Assembly: GCF_012932365.1 (NCBI RefSeq)
Contig: NZ_JAAIIH010000013.1
Coordinates: 18,941-82,940, forward strand
Direction: 5' to 3'
Length of the DNA: 64,000 bases
Source of the DNA: Bifidobacterium moraviense
GTDB taxonomy: Bacteria; Actinomycetota; Actinomycetes; Actinomycetales; Bifidobacteriaceae
Shown here: piece by piece, positions 54,587-62,063 of the stretch
Numbering within the stretch: the stretch's first letter is position 1
Layout: every line of letters begins with the position of its first letter
Program-made: the position numbers and the translations under genes
Notes under the pieces: generated by a model
What the model saw: the letters and a program-made list of their open reading frames with translations, nothing else
The model's database searches: none
What the model was told of the DNA's origin: nothing

Positions 54587-55384
54587 ATGACCGCGAACCA
54601 GTACAACTTCGAAGGCAAGGTCGTCATCGTCACCGGCGGCGGCACCGGCATCGGCCGCGCCATCACCCAGGGCTTCCTGGACAACGGCGCCACCGTCGTT
54701 GCCGTCGGCCAGCGTCTCGCCCCCCTCGAGGAGACCATTCAGGGCTACGACAAGGGCTACGCCCACCAGACTGACGTCTCCAAGCACGAGCAGGTCGCCG
54801 AACTGGTCAAGTGGACCGCGGACACCTTCGGCCACATCGACGTCGTCGTCTCCAATGCCGGCATCTTCGAAGGCGGCGAGATCGAACACGTCTCCGACGA
54901 CGTCTGGCACAAGCTCTTCTCCGTCAACGTCGACGGCCTCTTCTACCTCACCAAGGAAGCCCTCCCGTACCTCAAGGAATCCAAGGGCAACATCGTCGTC
55001 GACACCTCCGTCTCCGGCCTCTTCGGCGACTGGGGCCAGACCGCCTACAACTCCACCAAGCACGCCATGAACGGCTTCGTCCGCTGCGTCGCCCTCGACT
55101 ACGGCCAGTACGGCGTCCGCGTCAACGCCTTCGCCCCCGCCTTCATCGAAACCGACATCAACAAGGAAGTCTGGACCGACCCCGAGCGCCTCAAGCCCTA
55201 CATCGAGCGCGTCGCCCTCGGCCGCACCGGCAAGCCCGAAGACTGCGCCGACCTCGCCCTCTTCCTCGCCTCCGACGGCGCCAAGTACCTCACCGGCCTC
55301 GTCGTCCCCGTCGACGGCGGCACCACCGCGGCCACCGGACAGGGCCGAAACAACTACGAAAACGACACCCGCTCCGTGCTGTGA
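54587..55384 (+). CDS. Short-chain dehydrogenase, candidate L-rhamnose/L-fucose 1-dehydrogenase
   Basis: A 265-residue SDR with the nucleotide-binding TGGGTGIG at 16-23, NAG at 90-92, and catalytic S143, Y154 and K158 (AYNSTKHAM). The last part (PVDGGTTAATGQG) is typical of classical SDRs. Context suggests it oxidises L-rhamnose (or L-fucose) to the lactone, since a COG3618 lactonase follows and rhmD-rhmA are in the window. Codon use favours CTC and GTC, unlike most neighbours, in common with kduD. The exact sugar is inferred. Confidence 0.8.
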   Translation: MTANQYNFEGKVVIVTGGGTGIGRAITQGFLDNGATVVAVGQRLAPLEETIQGYDKGYAHQTDVSKHEQVAELVKWTADTFGHIDVVVSNAGIFEGGEIEHVSDDVWHKLFSVNVDGLFYLTKEALPYLKESKGNIVVDTSVSGLFGDWGQTAYNSTKHAMNGFVRCVALDYGQYGVRVNAFAPAFIETDINKEVWTDPERLKPYIERVALGRTGKPEDCADLALFLASDGAKYLTGLVVPVDGGTTAATGQGRNNYENDTRSVL

Positions 55385-55385
55385 C

Positions 55386-55478
55386 CACTGCGATGGAGCG
55401 CCTTCTGCGTTGCGGGGAACTCGACGTACTGTTGTACGCCTTCGTTCCCCGCGCCTTGAAGTCGCACGCATCGCAGTG
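55386..55478. repeat. 93-bp structured element, copy 1
   Basis: Outer arms CACTGCGATG and CATCGCAGTG, middle arms GCGGGGAAC and GTTCCCCGC, and inner CGTAC/GTACG nest within one another. Confidence 0.85.
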
Positions 55479-55492
55479 CCACAGCCCGCATG

Positions 55493-55585
55493 ATGAATGA
55501 TGGAGCGCCTTCCGCCTTACGGCGGGCTCGACGTACCTTTGTACGCCTTCGCCCGGCGACGGCGGAAGTCGCACGCATCATTCAT
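55493..55585. repeat. 93-bp structured element, copy 2
   Basis: Same length and core as copy 1 (GGAGCGCCTTC, CTCGACGTAC, TTGTACGCCTTCG, AAGTCGCACGC), but the outer arms are ATGAATGATG and CATCATTCAT. The two arms changed together, so pairing is kept. Confidence 0.85.
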
Positions 55586-55590
55586 TTCAC

Positions 55591-55636
55591 GTGACCACTG
55601 CGATGGAGCGCCTTCTGCGTTGCGGGGAACTCGACG
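55591..55636. repeat. 93-bp structured element, broken copy 3
   Basis: Bases 55591-55636 are identical to 55381-55426, 210 bp upstream, then diverge at the CTCGACG core. The 3' half is missing. Confidence 0.8.
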
Positions 55637-55885
55637 CTGAGCCGTGAAGCGCGGAGCCCGGTGGGCTCCGCGTAGGCGAAGTGAGCGGCCGCCAATGCCA
55701 CGCGTCATTCGCGCCACAGCCGCAGCCCGGCTGTGATCATCGAAGGCGGCCGCAAGGCCGCCGCACCCTAGGGGGCTTCCCTCGCCAGAGGGAAGCCCCG
55801 GCGCTCCCCGTGCCTACAGCCCACCGGTTTTCGGTAGTTCGTAGCTCAGTGGGGCTGCTGCGGCCCATATGACGATTCCCTTGGA

Positions 55886-55989
55886 GGGATGCGATGACGC
55901 GCACCCCTCGGGATCGTAGGCAGGGAGCGAAGCGACCGATGGCCGAACGGCCTTGAGTGTATCCCGAGGGGTGCGCGTCATCGCATCCC
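55886..55989. repeat. 29-bp perfect inverted repeat (104-bp element)
   Basis: The left arm, 55886-55914, begins GGGATGCGATGACGCGCA; the right arm, 55961-55989, is its exact complement over all 29 bases. The 46-base centre includes GGCCGAACGGCC. The end lies 32 bp before the lactonase start, so it would be in its 5' leader. Confidence 0.85.
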
Positions 55990-56021
55990 GCAGTTCAACG
56001 ACGATCAATGAGGGAACGACA

Positions 56022-56993
56022 ATGACACTTGGTGAGGATTATCAGGAGCCCGTCAAGGGCAGGCTGTACACGATCATCCCTGAACGCGAGGAGCGCGCCG
56101 CCGCCCCCCGCCCGTTCATCGACACCCACGTCCATCTCATGAAGACGAGCCTGTACTCGTGGTTCAACCCGAGCAAGGCGCCCACGTTCGAGGGTCCGTG
56201 GGATCCGCTGTTCGCTGCCGGCGACTATCTGGCGGACGATCTGAAGGCCGAGCTGGACGGTTCGACGGCGTCGATCGTTGGCGCCGTGCACGTGCAGGCC
56301 AATGCGGACGATCCGGTGGAGGAGGTCGCGTTCGAGCAGCGGATGAGCGAGGAGAGCGGCCTGCCGATCATGATCGTGGCCGGCGGCGATCTGTCCGATC
56401 CGAACATCGAGGCGACGCTGGAGCGCGAGGCGAGCTACGCGAACACGCGCGGCTTCCGCCAGAACCTCAACATCCACTCGCACCCGCTGTACCAGTACGT
56501 GAGCAAGTCGTACATGGACGATCCCGACTGGCTCAGGGGCCTCGCCCTGCTGCCGAAGTACCACATGAGCTTCGACATGCAGCTGTATCCCACGCAGTTC
56601 GCGCGCGCCGCCGAGGTCATCGACGAGCATCCGGACACGCTGTTCATCATCAACCATGCGGGCATGCTCGCGGACCGTGACTTCGAGGGCTGGAAGCTGT
56701 GGAAGAACGGTCTGGCCGATCTGGGCCGGCGCGACAACGTGGCGATCAAGATCTCGGGTCTGCCGTCGATGGATCACTACTGGACCATCGAGAGCTTCAA
56801 GCCGGCCATCTACACGGTGCTGGACGCGTTCGGCGTCGACCGTACGATGTTCGCGTCGAACTTCCCGGTGGACAAGCTGCACTGCTCGCTCGTCGATCTG
56901 GTGCACGCGTACGTGCGCTGCACGGAGGATCTGTCGCGCGCCGAGCAGGATGCGCTGTTCGTGGACAACGCGAAGCGGTTCTACCGGTTCTGA
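56022..56993 (+). CDS. COG3618 amidohydrolase, candidate sugar-lactone hydrolase
   Basis: A 323-residue TIM-barrel hydrolase of the amidohydrolase-2 group. The first metal site is in FIDTHVHLMK, and later strands carry IINHAGML, KISGLPS and ASNFPVDK as in L-fuconolactone/L-rhamnonolactone hydrolases. It would convert the lactone made by the upstream dehydrogenase to L-rhamnonate (or fuconate), the substrate of RhmD. GAGGGAA precedes ATG 56022. A 104-bp hairpin in the leader may affect expression. Confidence 0.8.
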   Translation: MTLGEDYQEPVKGRLYTIIPEREERAAAPRPFIDTHVHLMKTSLYSWFNPSKAPTFEGPWDPLFAAGDYLADDLKAELDGSTASIVGAVHVQANADDPVEEVAFEQRMSEESGLPIMIVAGGDLSDPNIEATLEREASYANTRGFRQNLNIHSHPLYQYVSKSYMDDPDWLRGLALLPKYHMSFDMQLYPTQFARAAEVIDEHPDTLFIINHAGMLADRDFEGWKLWKNGLADLGRRDNVAIKISGLPSMDHYWTIESFKPAIYTVLDAFGVDRTMFASNFPVDKLHCSLVDLVHAYVRCTEDLSRAEQDALFVDNAKRFYRF

Positions 56994-57042
56994 CGCTGGA
57001 CCGTGACGTCAGGAGAGCCGAAAGAGAAAGGGAGAATCCATC

Positions 57043-57732
57043 ATGCCGACCGTCGAACGCGCCTCGTACCGAGGCTTCCTGCGACCCGACGTCACGGACG
57101 AGGAGGTCGCGCGCGCCGCCGCCGCGGTGGAGTCGGACGCGCGTCGCCTCAACGCCGAGGGCGTGGTGCTCACGGTGTGTCTGACGCGCTACGGGCGTCA
57201 GGTGTTCCTGTACGTGGAGCACATCGTGCCCCGGCATCCCGACCGCGAGGCGATGGGCTCGATCACCGGGTTCCCCGCGGCCCGGGAATGGTTCGACGGG
57301 CTGCTCGCGCTCTACCCGCAGTTCGGCGGCGACGTGCCGTGGGCGTACATGCATCCGGTGTTCTGGTTCGACGAGCCGAAGGACGTGGAGTCGTTCCGCC
57401 GCGCGCAGGAGCCGGACGCCCGTTGCGGGCGCATCGCGCACTTCTATCCGGACACGGTGATCGACTACGTGGTGCATCATCAGCTCATCGCGCGCGAGGG
57501 GCTGGCCGTGGGCGACCGTTACCAGTTCATCAGCGTGCTTGACGACGTGGCGTTCAGCTACTTCGAGACGCCGCGCGACCGCGAGCGCGTGAACATCCGC
57601 CGTGAGGAGGGCGAGTCGAAGGAGATCCAACGCTGGCTGGACGTCGACCCGTTCAGCCACTTCGACCATTTCGATCCGGGCACGCTGGAGCGCGACTTCC
57701 TGGTCATCGACACGCTGGTCTCCGTCGGCTGA
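57043..57732 (+). CDS. Tandem mutarotase-like (RhaM/FucU-fold) protein
   Basis: A 229-residue protein that reads as two related halves. Each half has an N-terminal strand, a helix, then an aromatic strand followed by a helix with a REWFD- or RWLDV-like segment (VFLYVEH and AAREWFDG in half 1; FSYFETP and EIQRWLDV in half 2). This resembles the dimeric alpha/beta barrel of L-rhamnose mutarotase, normally about 105 residues. A single chain would fold as the pseudo-dimer. It follows the lactonase by 49 bp with AAAGGGAG, so it probably acts on rhamnose anomers. The assignment rests on pattern, not on catalytic residues. Confidence 0.5.
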   Translation: MPTVERASYRGFLRPDVTDEEVARAAAAVESDARRLNAEGVVLTVCLTRYGRQVFLYVEHIVPRHPDREAMGSITGFPAAREWFDGLLALYPQFGGDVPWAYMHPVFWFDEPKDVESFRRAQEPDARCGRIAHFYPDTVIDYVVHHQLIAREGLAVGDRYQFISVLDDVAFSYFETPRDRERVNIRREEGESKEIQRWLDVDPFSHFDHFDPGTLERDFLVIDTLVSVG

Positions 57733-57777
57733 CGGCGGCGGGACGAATCATCCCGGCACGGCGGGGCAGGGCGCGCG

Positions 57778-59001
57778 TCAGCGGTCCTCCTCGTCCGTCA
57801 TCCAGTCGAGCGCGTTGACGACGTCGACGCCGTCAACGCGGCCCAGCCCGAACGGATCCAGCGTGAGGATCATGCGTTGTCCCTCGGCGTCTCCCAGACG
57901 TCTGAACGGCGCGAATTCGCGGGCTCGTGTGCGCTCGTCCATGATGCTTGCGCTGACTTGGATGAATTTCCGCTCGCATGTCAGGTCGTCGCGGAGACGG
58001 GTGGCCACGAAGTCGATCTCCAGATCGTCCATCTTTCCGACCTGGACGTCGTAGCCGCGGACCACCAGCTCGTTGTGCACCGCGTTCTCCAGCAGGGGGC
58101 CGAAATCGCCCGTCGGATATCCGAGCAGCATGTTTCTGATGCCGAGATCCGCCGGATAGTACTTGTTCAGTCCCTGCAGGTAGTCGCCGCCCTTTGCGTT
58201 GATGCGTTGCGCGCGGTAGAACAGGAAGGCGTCTGTGAGGCCGGAGATGTACCGTTCGATGGTCTCCGTGGATGCGGGTCTTCTCGCGCTGCGCAGACGA
58301 TGCTCGATTTTCGTGATGGACACGGGAGATCCGGCGGTGTCCGCGAGGTAGCGGGCCACGTCGTTGAACACCAGCGGGTTGCGGATCTGCAGGTGCTGCG
58401 CGATGTCGCGCACGAGGATCGTGTTGTAGATGCCGGACAGCACCGTGCCGGACAGCGCCTGGTTCGTGCCTTGGTCGACGACCGGCGGCAGGCCGCCATA
58501 TCGGGTGAAGCGGGCGAACGCCGCGGTCCTGTCGGTCTCTCCGGTGTAGTCGAGGAATTCCGCGAACGACAGCGGGAACACGTTGATTTCCACGTACCGG
58601 CCGGACAGCAGCGTCGAGAGCTGGCTGGACAGCAGATGCGCGTTCGATCCGGTCAGGTAGACGTCGACGTCCTCGTCGACGTGCAGCGCGTTGACGACCC
58701 GTTCCCATCCGTCCACCAGCTGCACTTCGTCGAGCAGCACGTAATGGCGTCCGGGGCCGGCGATGTGCTCGGTGATGTGGCGATGCAGCTGTTGTGAGGT
58801 ACAGTCCGCGTAGGCATATGATTCAAGATTGATCGTGATGATGTGATCCGCCGCCACGCCGTGCTCCGTGAGGTAGCGTCGGAACAGCGCCAGCAGCGAC
58901 GATTTTCCGCATCGGCGCATGCCGGTGATGACCTTGATCAGGCCGTTGCCGCGGGCGGCGACCAGTGCGTTCAGATATCGTGGCCTGTCCTTGAGCTCCA
59001 T
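57778..59001 (-). CDS. AAA ATPase with DUF4143 domain
   Basis: A 407-residue protein with a Walker A (GMRRCGKSS, 27-35), a Walker B (YVLLDEVQ, D91/E92), sensor VYLTGSNAHLL and a C-terminal DUF4143 region (ENAVHNELVVRGYDV, EIDFVA) that looks nuclease-like. Such stand-alone ATPases are common and poorly understood. It is on the opposite strand from the rhamnose genes and has two palindromes in its promoter, implying self-regulation. It is an accessory gene rather than part of the catabolic system. Confidence 0.85.
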   Translation of the reverse strand: MELKDRPRYLNALVAARGNGLIKVITGMRRCGKSSLLALFRRYLTEHGVAADHIITINLESYAYADCTSQQLHRHITEHIAGPGRHYVLLDEVQLVDGWERVVNALHVDEDVDVYLTGSNAHLLSSQLSTLLSGRYVEINVFPLSFAEFLDYTGETDRTAAFARFTRYGGLPPVVDQGTNQALSGTVLSGIYNTILVRDIAQHLQIRNPLVFNDVARYLADTAGSPVSITKIEHRLRSARRPASTETIERYISGLTDAFLFYRAQRINAKGGDYLQGLNKYYPADLGIRNMLLGYPTGDFGPLLENAVHNELVVRGYDVQVGKMDDLEIDFVATRLRDDLTCERKFIQVSASIMDERTRAREFAPFRRLGDAEGQRMILTLDPFGLGRVDGVDVVNALDWMTDEEDR

Positions 59002-59037
59002 TCCTCGTGCCTCCGTGCCGTCGCTCGAGCGAGATGG

Positions 59038-59106
59038 TACTTTTCCGAGTATAATCGGAAAAGTAGGGCATTGTCTCGATTTTTCCGATCATACTCGGAA
59101 AAATCG
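59038..59106 (-). promoter_or_regulatory. Two tandem perfect palindromes before the AAA ATPase
   Basis: Arms 59038-59048 and 59055-59065 (11 bp, 6-bp spacer) and arms 59077-59088 and 59095-59106 (12 bp, 6-bp spacer) share the core TTTTCCGA-N6-TCGGAAAA. The centres are 40 bp apart. The spacers contain -10-like TATAAT or TATGAT sequences. Confidence 0.75.
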
Positions 59107-59151
59107 GCCGTCAAACGGTGGGCGACGTCCCGTCTCGCGCACCGCCCGGCC

Positions 59152-60033
59152 TCACGTGGCGTGCTCGAAGCGGATCACGTCCGGGTCGGCGTTGGAGGAG
59201 AGGAATTCGCGCGGCGTCATGTCGAACTCCTTGCGGAAGCAGCGCAGGAAGTGCGTGTACGACTTGAAGCCGCACATGTGGTACACCTTCTTGGCGTTGC
59301 CGTATTCGCGCAGCAGCTCCTTGGAACGGATGAGCCGCTTGGTGAGCGTGTATTCGTGCAGGTTCACGCGCATGTGCTTCTTGAACTCGCGGCTCAGGTA
59401 GTACTTGTTGATGAAGAACTGCGAGGCGAGCGCGTCCAGCGAGAGGTCCGCGTCCAGATGCGTGCCGATGTAGTTCATCACGTCGCCGATGAGCTTGGGC
59501 ACGGTGGAGCTTTCCGGCATGATGTCGTTGGCGTCGCTGAGCACCGCCTTGTTGAGCATGATCATGAGCTCCAGAAAGTGCTGTTCGTAGATGATGTCGT
59601 CGCCGTAGCCCTTGCCGGGGCGCTCGTCGAGTCTGCTGATGGCGGCGGCGAGCTCGTCCGGGTCGATGCGGATCACGCGGCTGACGGGCTTGCCGTAGTG
59701 GCGGAAGCATGCGGTGAGGTCGGTGACGGGGGTGGAGTGCGCCTTGAGGTAGGTCTCGGTCACGTAGACGTAGGCGCGCTCGTAGTAGTCGGACGACTGG
59801 CGCACGATGTTGTGCAGGTCGTTGGCGTTGACGAGCGTCACGGTGCCGGGCGTCGTCTCGTATTCGTCGCCGTCGAGGTAGAAGACGCCGCTGCCCTTGA
59901 GCACGCAGTTGATCTCGTAGAAGTCGTGGTAGTGCAGCGGCATGTCGGCGAGGACGTCCTGGTTGACGTGGAAGATCTCGAAGCGGTCGGTGATCATCGA
60001 GTTCACGGCCACTGCCGGTGTGTTGGATGCCAT
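59152..60033 (-). CDS. AraC-family transcriptional regulator
   Basis: A 293-residue regulator: N-terminal cupin-like sensor (MPLHYHDFYEINCVLKGSG, GTVTLVNANDLH) and a C-terminal double HTH (LDALASQFFINKYYLSREF, HMCGFKSYTHFLRCFRKEF). ATG at 60033 has GGGGAG. The nearest target is SBP 6 on the same strand, upstream. AraC proteins of this kind often activate pectin and rhamnose genes (RhaS/RhaR group), but its ligand is not evident. Confidence 0.88.
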   Translation of the reverse strand: MASNTPAVAVNSMITDRFEIFHVNQDVLADMPLHYHDFYEINCVLKGSGVFYLDGDEYETTPGTVTLVNANDLHNIVRQSSDYYERAYVYVTETYLKAHSTPVTDLTACFRHYGKPVSRVIRIDPDELAAAISRLDERPGKGYGDDIIYEQHFLELMIMLNKAVLSDANDIMPESSTVPKLIGDVMNYIGTHLDADLSLDALASQFFINKYYLSREFKKHMRVNLHEYTLTKRLIRSKELLREYGNAKKVYHMCGFKSYTHFLRCFRKEFDMTPREFLSSNADPDVIRFEHAT

Positions 60034-60121
60034 GGCTCCCCGTTCCTTGCGTGTGCGGCGCTGCGCGTTCCCGGTCCAGTATAGTCGCGCGGGTCCTGGT
60101 TCCGCGGATCCGCGCATGGGA

Positions 60122-60154
60122 AGACCCTCCGTCCCGTGGTGGGGCGGAGGGTCT
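60122..60154 (-). terminator. Terminator after SBP 6
   Basis: AGACCCTCCGTCCC at 60122-60135 pairs with GGGGCGGAGGGTCT at 60141-60154 with one mismatch, between the SBP 6 stop and the AraC gene. Confidence 0.6.
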
Positions 60155-60207
60155 CCGTCGGCGTTCGGTCGCGTCGTGCGTCGTGCGACGTCACGCGACG
60201 GCGGACG

Positions 60208-61506
60208 TCACTTCAGCGAGTCCTTGGCGCGGGTGATGAAGTCCTGCGCGGCCTGGGAGGCGGTCATCTTGCCGTACATGATCTGCTCCTGCAGGTCCGG
60301 CATGATCTTCTTGTTCACCTCGGTGGCCTTGGACGGCATCGGCTGGTTGATCGGCGAGGAGTTGGCGGGCACGCCCTCCTGGTACTTGACGATCGTCTTC
60401 TCGTTGTCGGACAGCGACGGGGTGATGGTCTCGAGCGCCTTGGAGGAGATCGGGATGCCGCGGTCGAGCAGCATGGTCTTCACGGCCTCGTCGTTGTTGG
60501 TGTAGTAGTCGATGAACTTGACGGCCATGTCCTTGTTCTTGGAGGTCTTGGCCACGGCCCAGTACTGGCCGGGGTGCACGTAGTTCGACTTCTTCACGTT
60601 GCTGGACGGCCACGGGTAGAGGGCCAGCTTGAGGTCGGGGTTCACCTTGGAGTAGGCGGTGAGCTGGGAGTTCCAGGCCAGCGAGTTCCAGGCCTGCTTG
60701 TCCTTGGAGGTGAAGGAGACGAGCGGGTCCTGCTCCACGGAGCCGAGGGTGATCTCGGTGTACTGCTCGGCGGAGATGCCCCAGCCTTCCTTGTACATGG
60801 TCTCCCACACGTTGAAGTACTCCTCGTAGGCGGACGCGTCCTCGGAACCGAGGTTCTCGCCGTCGAACAGCTTGGCGTCGTGCGCGCGCATCACGTACTC
60901 GAGGTTGTACGCGTCGCCGCCGAAGCCGTACTCGGTCTTGACGCCGGACTTCTCGTAGACCTGGCGCGCGATGTCCATGAAGTCGTCGAGCGTCCAGTTG
61001 TCCGGGATGGTGATGCCCAGCTCGTCGAGCAGGCCCTGGTTGACGATGAACGTCGGGGCGTTCACGCCGGACGGGATGGCGTAGATCTTGCCGTCGGTGC
61101 CCTTGCCGGCGGAGAGGGTGTTCTCGTCCACGTTGCTCATGTCGAGCTTGCCGGAGGAGATGTAGTCGTCGAGCGGCTCGAGCAGGCCGTTGTCGATGTA
61201 CTGGGTGAGGTACGAGAAGTCCATGGCGAACACGTCGGGCAGCGACTTGCCCGCGGCGTTGGTGGACATCTTCTGCCAGTAGTCGGCCCACTGGGAGAAC
61301 TGGCCGTCGATGGTCACGCCGTTGGCCTCGCCGAACGCCTTGTCCACCTTGGCCTGCAGGTCGTTGCGGGTCTGGTTGCCCCACCATGCCACGGTGAGCT
61401 TGCCGGGGTCGCCGGAGCCTCCGTTGGAGGAGCCGCATGCGGCCATCGAGAAGATGGTGGCGCCTGCCGCCGCGATGGCGAGCGCCTTCCTGATGTGCTT
61501 GTTCAT
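60208..61506 (-). CDS. ABC transporter solute-binding lipoprotein (SBP 6 of 6)
   Basis: A 432-residue lipoprotein with lipobox MAAC (cysteine 24) and the family signature AWWGNQTRNDLQAKVDKAF. It belongs with SBPs 1 and 5 (GITIPDNWTLDDF) but is the most diverged. It is divergent from GH105 and shares the 0.56-kb control region. No permease is adjacent, as for the others. Because GH105 and kduD lie next to it, an unsaturated rhamnogalacturonan oligosaccharide is a plausible ligand. Confidence 0.92.
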   Translation of the reverse strand: MNKHIRKALAIAAAGATIFSMAACGSSNGGSGDPGKLTVAWWGNQTRNDLQAKVDKAFGEANGVTIDGQFSQWADYWQKMSTNAAGKSLPDVFAMDFSYLTQYIDNGLLEPLDDYISSGKLDMSNVDENTLSAGKGTDGKIYAIPSGVNAPTFIVNQGLLDELGITIPDNWTLDDFMDIARQVYEKSGVKTEYGFGGDAYNLEYVMRAHDAKLFDGENLGSEDASAYEEYFNVWETMYKEGWGISAEQYTEITLGSVEQDPLVSFTSKDKQAWNSLAWNSQLTAYSKVNPDLKLALYPWPSSNVKKSNYVHPGQYWAVAKTSKNKDMAVKFIDYYTNNDEAVKTMLLDRGIPISSKALETITPSLSDNEKTIVKYQEGVPANSSPINQPMPSKATEVNKKIMPDLQEQIMYGKMTASQAAQDFITRAKDSLK

Positions 61507-62063
61507 TTCAGTGCCTTTCTCCTTCGAAACGCGCCTCCATCGGCCCTCCCGCGCTGGCGGATCCGATGGCTTGCCTCTCGCACGCCTCCGATGCAAACGT
61601 CCCACATGTTGAAACGCTTTCCCGGATTTGTGACGATGCTCACAGGATATCCGGGGGAACGCCCGACGGCAAACGATCGAGATGCTGCAAGAAAACATAG
61701 TCGAAGATCGTTGGAATCGCAAGGTTTTCGGCGATTTCGACGCCTGTATTCCATCGTTTACTTGATGTTCTGACCGCAAGAATGGATAGTGATCGCGCAA
61801 CAAAAGCACATCCGTTGCGCACGTTGTGGCACGGGGGGTGTGGCGCGTTGCCGCGATGGCGCGCGACGTCTTGCGCGTCGTCGGCGCGGCTCCGATGCGT
61901 CCTCAAGAAAAGATAATTGTTGTGCAACAACTGCTTGTTGTGGACCGTGTGTGCGATGTGCCGCCTTCCTACACTGGAACTCAGCGCACAGTGCAGTGGC
62001 GCGCAGCACGAACCGGAACCCATCGTGAACTCAGGCGCACGACGGAACGAGAAGGAGCACGAC
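61507..62063. promoter_or_regulatory. Divergent control region of SBP 6 and GH105
   Basis: This 557-bp interval contains TTGAAACGCTTTCCC at 61610-61624, a LacI-type site; TCCCACATGTTG at 61600-61611, related to the motif before SBP 2; and TTGTTGTGCAACAA at 61917-61930, a perfect 6-2-6 inverted repeat. No gene is seen. Confidence 0.55.

Larger units (their letters stand above)
55385..56021. other. Hairpin-dense non-coding interval inside the rhamnose block
   Basis: This 637-bp gap separates two genes that should act in sequence. It holds two complete copies and one broken copy of a 93-bp structured element, four further hairpins (GCGGAGCCC/GGGCTCCGC at 55651-55671, GGCGGCC/GGCCGCC at 55745-55762, GGGGCTTCCCTC/GAGGGAAGCCCC at 55772-55799) and a 104-bp element with 29-bp arms. 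No gene is supported. Confidence 0.7.

Noticed and set aside
55840..55865. tRNA-like fragment with GTAGCTCAGTGG
   Set aside because: It resembles a D-arm, but there is no matching acceptor stem, anticodon stem or T-arm around it.
55886..55989. Rho-independent terminator for the SDR gene
   Set aside because: It lies 500 bp after the SDR stop, has a 46-base centre and no U-run; its 29-bp arms are far longer than needed.
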